Positions 9,765 through 18,442 of a DNA stretch of 37,202 bases are shown in pieces. How positions within the stretch are numbered: the first letter of the stretch is position 1; every line of letters starts with the position of its first letter. The DNA comes from Bacillota bacterium (lineage in GTDB: Bacteria; Chloroflexota; Dormibacteria; Dormibacterales; Dormibacteraceae): assembly GCA_021323605.1 (NCBI GenBank), contig JAJPKS010000317.1:1-37202 (forward strand), in the 5' to 3' direction. The position numbers and the translations under genes are program-made. The notes under the pieces are model-generated. The model did not search any database, was not told where the DNA came from, and worked only from the letters and a program-made list of their open reading frames with translations.

Positions 9765-10316
9765 GTGGAGGTCGAACGGTTGAGGCGGTTGCTGTTCGTG
9801 ATCCTGGCCGGCTCCCTTGTCGCCTGCGGATCGGCGCCCCGAGCGGCCGAACCGACCGGGGTCTCACCGGCCCCGCTCGCGGTCCGGCCGAGCCCGGCTC
9901 CGGCCGACCCCGCTCGGGTGGCGGCGCTCCAGGCCCTGGTGGCCCGCGTCGCCCGCCCCGACGGGGGCGGGTACGTCATCCTGGACGACGTCACCGACGA
10001 GCGCCGGGACGGGCGCATCCGGCAGCTCCAGCTGAGCCTGGACGCCGACGCGGTGGTGCCCTGCGACAGCGTCTTCCTCCCCTGCTCGGTGGTCCAGCCC
10101 CGGCTGGTGCCGCTGGGGTTCCGGCCCGACGTCGTCTACCCCAACCAGGCGCTGGTCCGTGACGTTCGCGGTATGTCCGCCCCGGCCCTGGCCCAGCTCT
10201 GCGAGCAGGTCTTCCTGGTCGGGCTCGGAGCCTCGCCCGGGTATCGGCTGGAGTGGACGGGGGCGATCCAGCGGAGCCCGGCCCCGCTGACGACTCCGCG
10301 AGGCGGGCAGGGGTGA
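9765..10316 (+). CDS. Putative lipoprotein of unknown function (start uncertain; ATG at 9714 possible)
   Basis: VEVERLRRLLFVILAGSLVACGSAP: signal peptide with lipobox-like L-V-A-C; no recognised domain downstream. Confidence 0.65.
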   Translation: MEVERLRRLLFVILAGSLVACGSAPRAAEPTGVSPAPLAVRPSPAPADPARVAALQALVARVARPDGGGYVILDDVTDERRDGRIRQLQLSLDADAVVPCDSVFLPCSVVQPRLVPLGFRPDVVYPNQALVRDVRGMSAPALAQLCEQVFLVGLGASPGYRLEWTGAIQRSPAPLTTPRGGQG

Positions 10317-10340
10317 GGCGGATCGACCGCGGCCTCCGGC

Positions 10341-11648
10341 TCAGGGCCGGCCCCAGATCGGGTTGGTGAGCGCGATCGGCGGCCAGCGCCGTCCCGGTTC
10401 CCAGAGCTCCCCCCGCACGAAGCCGTGCTCGGCCAGGTCGAGCTCGGCGTCGGGCTCCACCTCGCCCAGGGCGGTCACCAGCCTCGTCCCCGCCGGGCAG
10501 CGCACGCGGACCCTCCCTCCCGGCGGCACCGTGTCGCCGATCTCCCAGCGGCGTCCGTCGCGCTCCGCCACCAGGTGCGGGGGAGGGACGCCCGGAGCCA
10601 CGATCACCACCCGGCCCATCCTCAACCCCTCCACGATCCCTTCGACGGTCAGGGAGTCGGCCAGGACCCAGACGGTGGGCGAGGCCAGCGGGCGTCCCGG
10701 CCGGCCGCAGTGGTGGTCACTGCCGCCCAGCCCCACCACCCGACGGCCGGCGCGCAGCAGCCCCTGCCAGGCGGCGAGCGTCTCCAGGTTGCGCTCGCCG
10801 GAGGGGCCGTGCCACACCTCCAGGGCGTCCAGGGGCAGGTCGTAGCCCGGGGTCCACGACATCCCGGGGCTGACCGGATGGCTGGCGGAGAGGACGCAGC
10901 CCCGGGTCCGGGCCTCGTCGATCACGGCCCGCAGCTCGGCGTCGGTCTGCCAGCGGAAGTCCACCAGCCGGTCCAGGCCCCAGGCGTTCATGTGCCCCCG
11001 GGTGGTCGTCACCTCCTCGCCGGGCACGAGCAGGACCCGATCCGAGCAGGCGCGCAGGTGGGGCAGGTGGCTGGTGGTGTTGTGGTCGGTGACGGCGAGG
11101 AAGTCCAGGCCCGCCCGGGCCGCCTCCGCCGCCAGCTCGGCGAGGCTGCCGGGTGCGTCGGAGTGGTGGGTGTGGGCGTGCAGGTCGCCGACGTACCAGC
11201 CCCGGCCCCGGTCCGGTGGTCCCGGCCGCGGAGGGCCGGGCAGGGGGTGCGGCGGTTCGCCGGCCTCCTCCAGCGCGTCCACCTGGACCTCCACCTCGAC
11301 CCCCTTCGGGGGCACCCGGCTGAGGCCCAGCAGCACCTGCCAGGTGCCGGGGGCGAGCGGCCCGGGCAGATAGCCGGGCGTGGCCCCCCGGGTCGTGATC
11401 ACGGCCCGGGTGCGAGCGCTGCCACTCCATCCCCTGAAGCCGGGGAAGCGGGGGAAGGCGCTGCCCCGGGGGTCGATCAGGCCGAGGTCGATGACGCTGG
11501 CCGCGCCCGGCCGTCCCTGGCCCTCGTAGCCGTAGCCGAGCTCGATCCGCGAGGTGCCGGGCGGCACCTCGAAGGGGACGGTCACGAAGGCCGAGCGCTC
11601 GCGGTCGGCGGGGGTCAGGAGAATGCGCCGGCGCAGGCTGGCCCGCAC
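10341..11648 (-). CDS. PHP-domain metal-dependent hydrolase (CehA/McbA-like)
   Basis: 'GWYVGDLHAHTHHSDAPGSLAELAAEAARAGLDFLAVTDHNTTSH', 'GLGGSDHHCGRPGRPL'; N-terminal beta-rich region. Start assigned to GTG 11648 by judgement. Confidence 0.85.
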   Translation of the reverse strand: MRASLRRRILLTPADRERSAFVTVPFEVPPGTSRIELGYGYEGQGRPGAASVIDLGLIDPRGSAFPRFPGFRGWSGSARTRAVITTRGATPGYLPGPLAPGTWQVLLGLSRVPPKGVEVEVQVDALEEAGEPPHPLPGPPRPGPPDRGRGWYVGDLHAHTHHSDAPGSLAELAAEAARAGLDFLAVTDHNTTSHLPHLRACSDRVLLVPGEEVTTTRGHMNAWGLDRLVDFRWQTDAELRAVIDEARTRGCVLSASHPVSPGMSWTPGYDLPLDALEVWHGPSGERNLETLAAWQGLLRAGRRVVGLGGSDHHCGRPGRPLASPTVWVLADSLTVEGIVEGLRMGRVVIVAPGVPPPHLVAERDGRRWEIGDTVPPGGRVRVRCPAGTRLVTALGEVEPDAELDLAEHGFVRGELWEPGRRWPPIALTNPIWGRP

Positions 11649-11859
11649 GACCCTGGCTTCTCGTGCTCGATGGTCACGAATACAGCGTCGGCCATCCTGG
11701 CGCGGTCCGGCAAGTGGTGGCACCGCGGCCGGATGGACGCGGCCGGCCGCCCCGATCGGGGGCCCGGCTTGAGGGATGATCGAGGAGGGCCGGGCGATGT
11801 CCGGCCGCGGAACCAGCGGCCGTTGCCGCCGAGATCCGGCCCACGCAGGAGGACAACCG

Positions 11860-13233
11860 ATGGCGATCGTTTCCATCAATCCGGCGACGGAAGAGGTGCT
11901 CGCCCGTTTCGAGGAGCACACCTGGGAGGACGTGGACCGCGCCCTCGATCGGGCCTGGGCGGCACGCGCTACCTGGCGGGAGACGCCGGTGTCGGCCCGG
12001 GCCGCGCGCCTGGCCGAGGTCGCCGCCTATCTGCGGCGGGAGCGGGAGAGGCTGGCGTCGATGCTCACCGCGGAGATGGGCAAGCCCATCGTGGAGGCCG
12101 AGGCGGAGGTCGAGAAGTGCGCCTGGACGGCGGAGTGGTTCGCCGAGCACGCCGAGGCCCTGCTGCGGGCCCGGCCGGTGAGCAGCAACGCCACCGAGAG
12201 CTACGTTCGCCTTCAGCCCCTGGGGGTGGTGCTGGCGGTCATGCCCTGGAACTTCCCGCTCTGGCAGGTCATGCGGGCGGCGCTGCCGGCGCTGGTCGGG
12301 GGCAACGTCATGGTCCTCAAGCACGCCTCCAACGTCCCCCAGGCGGCCCTGGCCGCCGAGGAGGTCTTCCGCCGGGCCGGCGTTCCCGAGGGGGTCTTCC
12401 AGACCCTGCTGGTGGGCAGCGCGATGGTGGAGCGCATCATCCGCGACCGCCGCGTCGCCGGGGTGACGCTGACCGGGAGCGACCTGGCCGGCTCCCGGGT
12501 GGCGGCCGTGGCCGGCCAGGCGCTGAAGAAGACGGTCCTGGAGCTGGGCGGCTCGGATCCCTTCATCGTGCTCGAGGACGCGGACGTGGCCGCCGCCGCC
12601 CAGGTGGCCTGTCGGGCCCGTAACCAGAACAACGGGCAGAGCTGCATCGCGGCCAAGCGCTTCATCGTGGCGGAGGCGGTTGCCGACGAGTTCGAGCGCC
12701 GCTTCACCGAGCTGGTCGGGGCGCTCAAGGTGGGCGACCCGATGGAGCGGGACACCAACATCGGCCCGCTGGCCCGCGGGGACCTGGTCACGGAGCTGGA
12801 CCGCCAGGTGCGGGAGTCGCTGAGGCTGGGGGCGCGGGTGGCGGTCGGTGGGGAGGCCATCCCGGGTCGGGGCTACTACTACCGCCCCACCGTCCTCACC
12901 GCGGTCAGCCCTGAGATGCCCGTCTTCCGCGAGGAGACGTTCGGCCCGGTGGCGGCGCTGATCCGGGTGAAGGACGAGGAGGAAGCGGTCGCCGTGGCCA
13001 ACGACAGCGATTTCGGCCTCGGTTCCGCCGTCTGGACGGGGGACGTCGAGCGGGGCAAGCGGCTGGCCGAGCGCATCGAGGCGGGCATGGTCTTCGTCAA
13101 CGGGATGGTTGCGTCCGACGCCCGCCTTCCCTTCGGGGGGGTGAAGCGGTCAGGTTACGGGCGCGAGCTCTCCGACTACGGCATCCTCGAGTTCCAGAAC
13201 GTGCAGACGGTCTGGGTGGGGCCGGCGCGCTGA
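11860..13233 (+). CDS. NAD(P)-dependent aldehyde dehydrogenase (succinate-semialdehyde dehydrogenase-like)
   Basis: MAIVSINPATEEVLARFEEHTW; 'VMPWNFPLWQVMRAALPALVGGNVMVLKHA', 'LELGGSDPFIVLEDAD', 'NNGQSCIAAKRF' (Cys), 'EETFGPVAAL'. Confidence 0.95.
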   Translation: MAIVSINPATEEVLARFEEHTWEDVDRALDRAWAARATWRETPVSARAARLAEVAAYLRRERERLASMLTAEMGKPIVEAEAEVEKCAWTAEWFAEHAEALLRARPVSSNATESYVRLQPLGVVLAVMPWNFPLWQVMRAALPALVGGNVMVLKHASNVPQAALAAEEVFRRAGVPEGVFQTLLVGSAMVERIIRDRRVAGVTLTGSDLAGSRVAAVAGQALKKTVLELGGSDPFIVLEDADVAAAAQVACRARNQNNGQSCIAAKRFIVAEAVADEFERRFTELVGALKVGDPMERDTNIGPLARGDLVTELDRQVRESLRLGARVAVGGEAIPGRGYYYRPTVLTAVSPEMPVFREETFGPVAALIRVKDEEEAVAVANDSDFGLGSAVWTGDVERGKRLAERIEAGMVFVNGMVASDARLPFGGVKRSGYGRELSDYGILEFQNVQTVWVGPAR

Positions 13234-13250
13234 CCGCCCACGGCGCCGGA

Positions 13251-14039
13251 TCAACCCGGCAGCCGGCCGTCGAGCCAGCGCGGGTCGCAGTCGAGGTGCC
13301 GGACCAGCCGCACCACGCCCTCCAGGGCCAGCGCCCCGGCGTAGCCCGGCCCCGCGTCGACGGGGTGGAAGGACCAGCCGGCCGGCTCCTGGTCGCCTCC
13401 GCTTGCAGGGGGCCAGGCCGGCCGGCGCCGGTCCCCGGCCGACGGCACCCGACCCCGGGCCCGCTGGTAGGCGCCCCGGCGGGCCCGGTCTTCGAGCACC
13501 GTCCTGGTACCGGGGTCCGGCGGGGGACGCCGTGGGCCGGCACGGCTCGCCTCGAGCCCGAGGGTGCTCTCGGGGATGGGTTCGACGCCCACCCCGACCT
13601 CCCGGCCCTCCGCGACCGCCATCAGCGCCACCGGCCCGGCCAGGGCCACGTTGAACCGGACGTCGATCGCCGGTTCGGCCAGCGCCGGTTTGCCGTTGGC
13701 CTGGACCACGAACCGGAGCCCGCCGGGCGGCGCCCCCAGGTAGCGTCCCAGGAGCAGCCGCAGCCAGCCTCTGGTGGCGACGAACCGATCCCGGTCCCAC
13801 TGGAAGCGGAGGGTGAGGGCCAGGGCGCGCTCCTCGGCCGGGAGCACCTCCCGAAGCCGGGCCAGGCAGGGCTGGCCCAGGTCCAGGGGCGCCCGCCAGA
13901 GGTGAACCTCCTCGCGGACCAGGCACGGCCAGGTCCGAACCATCCTCCCGGCGACGTCCGCCTGCGCGTCGGGCATCCCGATGACCCCACCGCCTCCCAT
14001 CGGATGGCACAAGGCTACCGCGATCCAGGGCCTGCTCAC
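13251..14039 (-). CDS. 4'-phosphopantetheinyl transferase (Sfp) family-like protein, degenerate active site
   Basis: 'VHLWRAPLDLGQPCLARLREVLPAEERALALTLRFQWDRDRFVATRGWLRLLLGRYLG', 'FNVALAGPVALMAVAEGREVGVGVEPIPE', 'WSFHPVDAGPGYAGALALEG' follow the Sfp-type architecture. Exact start uncertain. Confidence 0.7.
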   Translation of the reverse strand: MSRPWIAVALCHPMGGGGVIGMPDAQADVAGRMVRTWPCLVREEVHLWRAPLDLGQPCLARLREVLPAEERALALTLRFQWDRDRFVATRGWLRLLLGRYLGAPPGGLRFVVQANGKPALAEPAIDVRFNVALAGPVALMAVAEGREVGVGVEPIPESTLGLEASRAGPRRPPPDPGTRTVLEDRARRGAYQRARGRVPSAGDRRRPAWPPASGGDQEPAGWSFHPVDAGPGYAGALALEGVVRLVRHLDCDPRWLDGRLPG

Positions 14040-14112
14040 CGCGTCCCGTGACGGCCCGGCAGACCCGCCGGGCGATCGGTTGGGAGGGGGCTCCCGGGGC
14101 CGGCGTGCGGGC

Positions 14113-16533
14113 TCAGCCTTCCGCCGTCCCGTCGATGCCGAGCACGATGGCGGTGGCCTGGGCGCGTGAACGCGCCCGCAGCTTCTTGAGGATGCTGGCC
14201 ACGTGCTTGTTGACGGTGTTGGGGCTGATGGTGAGCCGCAGCGCGATGGCCCGGTTCGAGAGGCCGGTCATCAGCAGCCCCAGCACCTCCCATTCGCGCG
14301 GGGAGAGCCCGGCGGCCCGGGAGCGCTCCGAGGCCCAGGCCGGGGGCGCCGGCGCCTCCCCCGTCCCTGACGGCCGGGACCCGGAGCCGTCGAGCGCGTA
14401 GTCGATCGCCCCCTCGACGCTCAGCTCGCGGCCGCGGGCCTCGGCTGCCTCGGCCGCCGGGCCGGGCAACGCCCGGCGGCAGCGAGCCAGGATCTCCTCG
14501 ATCCGGTACCACTCGGGGTCGGGGCGGGCGCCCATGCGGGCCCGGAGGCGCCCGGCGGCAGCGCCCAGGACCAGAGCGCGCTCCGGCTCCGAGCGCGCCG
14601 CCGCCAGTCGCGCGAACCCGCCCAGCCGCCGGGCGACGGCGCCCGGGTCCAGGTGGCGCAGGATCCCGATGCTCACCCCCAGGCAGGAGCCAGCCGTCTC
14701 GAGATCCCCGGTCGCGATCGCCAGGTCGGCGATGAGGCCGACGGCGGCGGCCAGACCGTGCTGGTCGTCCAGCTCGCGGGCCAGCTCCACGCTCTCCTCG
14801 AGCCGGGCGCGGGCGGTGGCGTGGTCCCCCGTCATCAGCGCCGCCAGCCCCAGGCCGCACAGGGCACGCTGGATCCCCGGGCCGTCGCCCAGCTCGCGGT
14901 GGAGGGCGAGGCCGGCCTCGATCCGTGACCTCCCTCCGGCGCGATCGCCCATCCGGAGGAGCACCGTGCCCAGGCCGCACAGGGCACGGCCCTCCGCCCG
15001 GCGATCCCCCAGCCGTCGGGCTGCGTCCCGGGCCTGGCCCAGGAACGACCAGGCCGCCGCCAGGTCGCCCTGCCGGGCGGCGATGCGGCCGGCGCCGTAC
15101 CAGGCCCGGCCCCGAGCCCCGAGGTCGGCGACCTCGGAGGCCGCCAGCGCCCGCTCCAGCCAGTGGCGGCCCTCGACCAGCGTCCCGGTCGCCTGCCAGA
15201 ACCAGGCCAGTGCCCCGGCCGTCCGCAGGGCCAGCTCGGGGCGGGAGCGAAGGCCCCAGGCCAGCGCCGCGCGAAGGTTGGGCCGCTCCAGGGTCAGACG
15301 TCGGATCCATTCCGACCGGGCGGGGTGGTCCCGGCCCTCGTCGCCGGCCTCGGCCAGGAGGGCGTAGTGGGCGGCGTGGCGAGCCCGGATGCGCTCCCCC
15401 TCCCCGAGCGCGGCCAGCTTCTGGGCCGCGTAGCAGCGGATGGTCTCGGCCAGGCCGTAGCGCAGCTCGCCGGCGATGGTCTCGGCCTGGATCAGGGACT
15501 TCTCGACGAGGCGAGCCAGGACGTCGATGATCCGGCCGGCCGACCCCGGGTTGCCGCAGACGGCGTGGACGGCGGCCAGGTCGGGTGGAGCGGCGAAGAC
15601 CGAGAGCCGGTTGAGCAGCTCCCGCTCGCGCGGCGTGAGCGGGTCGTAGCTCCAGTCGATCGACGCGCGCAGGGTCCGCTGGCGCGGCGGCAGGTGGCGG
15701 GACCCGGTCGCGAGCAGGTCCGGCATCTCGTGGATGCGCGCCGCCAGCTGCTCCGGGGCGAGGGTGGTCAGGCGGGCGGCCGCCAGCTCGATGGCGAGCG
15801 GGTTCCCCCCCACCGCCTCGCAGATGGTGGCCACGGCCGCGGCGTTGGTCGCGTCGAGCTGGAACGACGGTCGATGGGCACGGGCCCGGTCGGTGAAGAG
15901 GTGGACGGCGTCGTAGTCGCGCAGCTGCTTCGGGTCGGTGGCCGCCGCCGGCGTCGGCGTGGGGAGCGGCCCCAGCCTCCAGACCACCTCCCCGGGAACG
16001 CCGAGCGGCTCGCGGCTGCTGACCAGCAGCCGGACGCCGGGGAAGGAGCGGAGGATGGAGAGGGCCGACCGGCCGCAGATCCAGAGCACGCGTTCGCAGC
16101 CGTCCAGCACCATCAGCAGGCTCGTTCCCTCCGCCGGCTGGATCCCGGGGTGGACTCGGAGGAGGTTGGACACGCCCAGGGCGGCGCTCAGCATCCGCAG
16201 CGCTCGCCACGGGTCCGTGACCTCGCCCAGCTCGACCAGGCGGACTCCGTCATCGCGGCGCCGGTGGACCGAGCGCCGGGCCACGGCCAGCGCCAGGCGC
16301 GTCTTGCCGCAGCCGGGCGGCCCGCAGATCGTGACCAACCGGTGCGCTCGCAGCGCGCGCGACACGTCCGCCAGTTCCTCTCGGCGACCGATGAAGCTCG
16401 TGAGTTGACCGGGAAGGCACCTCCCGACGCGGACGGCCGGGTCCAGCACCCCGATCCTCGAGGTCGCTCCTTCGTCCGCCGTCGGCGCGTTCTCCGAGAT
16501 GGGTTCCCCTCGTCGCACGCCCCGTCCGGGCAC
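14113..16533 (-). CDS. LuxR-family regulator with N-terminal ATPase and TPR-like region (LAL/AfsR-like)
   Basis: Walker A 'VTICGPPGCGKTRLALAVARR'; repeated helical middle; C-terminal HTH 'GLSPREWEVLGLLMTGLSNRAIALRLTISPNTVNKHVASILKKLRARSRAQATAIV'. Confidence 0.93.
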   Translation of the reverse strand: MPGRGVRRGEPISENAPTADEGATSRIGVLDPAVRVGRCLPGQLTSFIGRREELADVSRALRAHRLVTICGPPGCGKTRLALAVARRSVHRRRDDGVRLVELGEVTDPWRALRMLSAALGVSNLLRVHPGIQPAEGTSLLMVLDGCERVLWICGRSALSILRSFPGVRLLVSSREPLGVPGEVVWRLGPLPTPTPAAATDPKQLRDYDAVHLFTDRARAHRPSFQLDATNAAAVATICEAVGGNPLAIELAAARLTTLAPEQLAARIHEMPDLLATGSRHLPPRQRTLRASIDWSYDPLTPRERELLNRLSVFAAPPDLAAVHAVCGNPGSAGRIIDVLARLVEKSLIQAETIAGELRYGLAETIRCYAAQKLAALGEGERIRARHAAHYALLAEAGDEGRDHPARSEWIRRLTLERPNLRAALAWGLRSRPELALRTAGALAWFWQATGTLVEGRHWLERALAASEVADLGARGRAWYGAGRIAARQGDLAAAWSFLGQARDAARRLGDRRAEGRALCGLGTVLLRMGDRAGGRSRIEAGLALHRELGDGPGIQRALCGLGLAALMTGDHATARARLEESVELARELDDQHGLAAAVGLIADLAIATGDLETAGSCLGVSIGILRHLDPGAVARRLGGFARLAAARSEPERALVLGAAAGRLRARMGARPDPEWYRIEEILARCRRALPGPAAEAAEARGRELSVEGAIDYALDGSGSRPSGTGEAPAPPAWASERSRAAGLSPREWEVLGLLMTGLSNRAIALRLTISPNTVNKHVASILKKLRARSRAQATAIVLGIDGTAEG

Positions 16534-16644
16534 GTGAAATCGTCGAACCGTCGAGGCTTCCCATGGTAGGTTGGCCGTGCGTCATCGCCAAACCCGGAAC
16601 TGTCCTCGCGACTCCCCGGCCGCCCGGGCTAGGGAGTGATGGGG

Positions 16645-16681
16645 GCAGGGGGGCCGGGCTTTTCGGCCCCCCCGCCCCTGC
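16645..16681 (-). terminator. Strong GC hairpin downstream of the 16735-18000 gene
   Basis: GCAGGGGGGCCG-GGCTTTT-CGGCCCCCCCGCCCCTGC, about 54 nt after the stop at 16735; no T-tract. Confidence 0.5.
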
Positions 16682-16734
16682 GGCGTGTCCGCTCCGCCGC
16701 GTCATGGGGGCCGCCGGCGCCCGGCCCGGCGGGG

Positions 16735-18000
16735 TCACCCGGCGGGGGTGGTGGACGGCTCCGCCCGAGGCTGACGTGCCGCACCCGGCGGGCCGTGTGT
16801 CATCGACGCCGGAGAGGGATGGTCCGAGGTCGGACCCGGCCCATCGTCCACGACCTCGAGGGCGCTCCAGGGGTCCTGGAGCACGGTTCGGAGCCCCTCC
16901 GGGGCCTCGTCTTCGTCCGCGGCCCCATCCGCGCCCACGGGCAGCTCGAACGGTTCCAGCACCTCGACCTCGCCGTCCACCCCGGGATCCCTCGCCGGGG
17001 CTCCCTCCCGGCCCGGGAGCGGCTCCGTCGGGGGGGCGTGGTCGTTGGGGGTGGCCGCCGACGGGGTGGACGGCGGCGCCGGGCTCCCGTCCGCCTCGCC
17101 GCCGGCGGTGGGTGCCTGGCCCGCCTCCACCGTGGCCCCGCTCTCCCGGCAGCGACCCAGCCGCTGGTCCAGCCGCCGGAGCAACTCCGGCAGCGTCGAC
17201 CCGTCCTCGGGGAAGCCCGCCACGGACATGCGCACCGGACGTCCGAGCCGGGCGCCGGCGATCTGGCACAGGTGCTCGGCTGCGGCCGCCACCCGCTCGC
17301 TCGGCTCCTCGGGCATGACGATCAGCCGTTCTCCAGGGCGGTAGGCGCAGATCACGTCGAAGGCGGTGAGGGTGTCGCACAGCAGCCGGTCCAGGGCGGC
17401 GATCGATGCCGACGCCGGCTCCCGGGCCTCTCCTTCGGGGTCGGGACCGATGAGGCCCAGGGTCAGGCGTCGCCGGTAGGTGGCGGCTCGGGTCAGCTCC
17501 CATTCCGCCTTCAACAGCCCCGCCTCGTGCCCATCGAGGCGGGAGGCGGGGGCGGGCTCCGGCTCCGAGGCGGACGCCGACCCGCTCCCGGCGAGGCGGG
17601 CCGTGGCCACCGAGACCACGTCGGCCAGGAGCGAAGAGACCATGAGGACGACGATGGCGACGATCGTGCCCGCCCACGTCTCCTCCTCCCGGGAGATCGG
17701 CCGGGCGAGCAGGCCCGGCAAATCCAGGTGTCCCGGCCGCGGGTCCACGGAGGCAACGTTCATGGCCAGGTGCACGGCGGTGAAGAGGACCGCGCCGAAC
17801 GCCGCCGTGGTCAGCCCGAAGGTGATCGTCGCCCTCAGCGTGACCACGATCACGAAACCGACCAGGAAGGTGAAGAGGGCGGCGGTCCGGGCGGGGTACA
17901 GGCTGCTGCCCAGGGCGGCGCTGGCGCTCACCCAGGTGACCAACGCCATTACCTCGGCACGGCTGGCGTGGCGCCGGGGCGAGGGCTGGGCGCGGCTCAT
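16735..18000 (-). CDS. Membrane protein with degenerate GGDEF-like domain and Pro/acidic-rich tail
   Basis: MSRAQPSPRRHASRAEVMAL; four or more hydrophobic segments; 'LLCDTLTAFDVICAYRPGERLIVMPEEPSERVAAAAEHLCQIAG...VRMSVAGFPEDGSTLPELLRRLDQRL' resembles GGDEF spacing; low-complexity C-terminus. Confidence 0.7.
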   Translation of the reverse strand: MSRAQPSPRRHASRAEVMALVTWVSASAALGSSLYPARTAALFTFLVGFVIVVTLRATITFGLTTAAFGAVLFTAVHLAMNVASVDPRPGHLDLPGLLARPISREEETWAGTIVAIVVLMVSSLLADVVSVATARLAGSGSASASEPEPAPASRLDGHEAGLLKAEWELTRAATYRRRLTLGLIGPDPEGEAREPASASIAALDRLLCDTLTAFDVICAYRPGERLIVMPEEPSERVAAAAEHLCQIAGARLGRPVRMSVAGFPEDGSTLPELLRRLDQRLGRCRESGATVEAGQAPTAGGEADGSPAPPSTPSAATPNDHAPPTEPLPGREGAPARDPGVDGEVEVLEPFELPVGADGAADEDEAPEGLRTVLQDPWSALEVVDDGPGPTSDHPSPASMTHGPPGAARQPRAEPSTTPAG

Positions 18001-18442
18001 GGTCGCGGGCCGGGCATGGCCCCCACCGTCTCGGCCGGCTCGCCGGCCGGACTCGGCTCGTCTCCGGCGGGCCGACGACGAACCCCTGGCTTGCACACCG
18101 GCGCCGGCCGCGCCAACGCCGCTCTCATCCCGATCGCCATGCTCTCCTCCCGGACGAGGGACCGGGTTGCGGCCTCCCGGACCCCCCACTGTGGATCACC
18201 AATCGTGATCCCCTTCGACCCGGGATGTCAACGGGTTGGGCCGGCGCCGTCCGGCGGCCGCCGACCGCCGGGGTGGGCCGGGATGACGCACCGGGGCCGG
18301 GCGCCGGAGGTACCATGTGCCGCGAAACCGCATCGAGGGCCAGGGGGATCCCGTACCGCGCGTCCGAATCGTCAGCGGGTCGTCGGGGTACCTTAACAGC
18401 GGCGTCCGGGTTCCTTTCCTGGCCTCGGGTAATAACGGCTGC

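Noticed and set aside
10425-12623. 732-aa plus-strand ORF across the PHP and aldehyde dehydrogenase genes
   Set aside because: Antisense to a well-supported PHP protein, then out of frame with ALDH; composition-driven product.
14036-16210. 724-aa minus-strand ORF in another frame of the LuxR/LAL gene, and the 15163-16569 plus ORF
   Set aside because: The frame at 14113-16533 carries Walker A and HTH motifs; the alternatives are Arg/Pro/Gly-rich with none.
18308-18442. Possible riboswitch-like leader upstream of the REC gene
   Set aside because: I could not match it to conserved cores such as GEMM or cobalamin by eye; needs a covariance-model scan.
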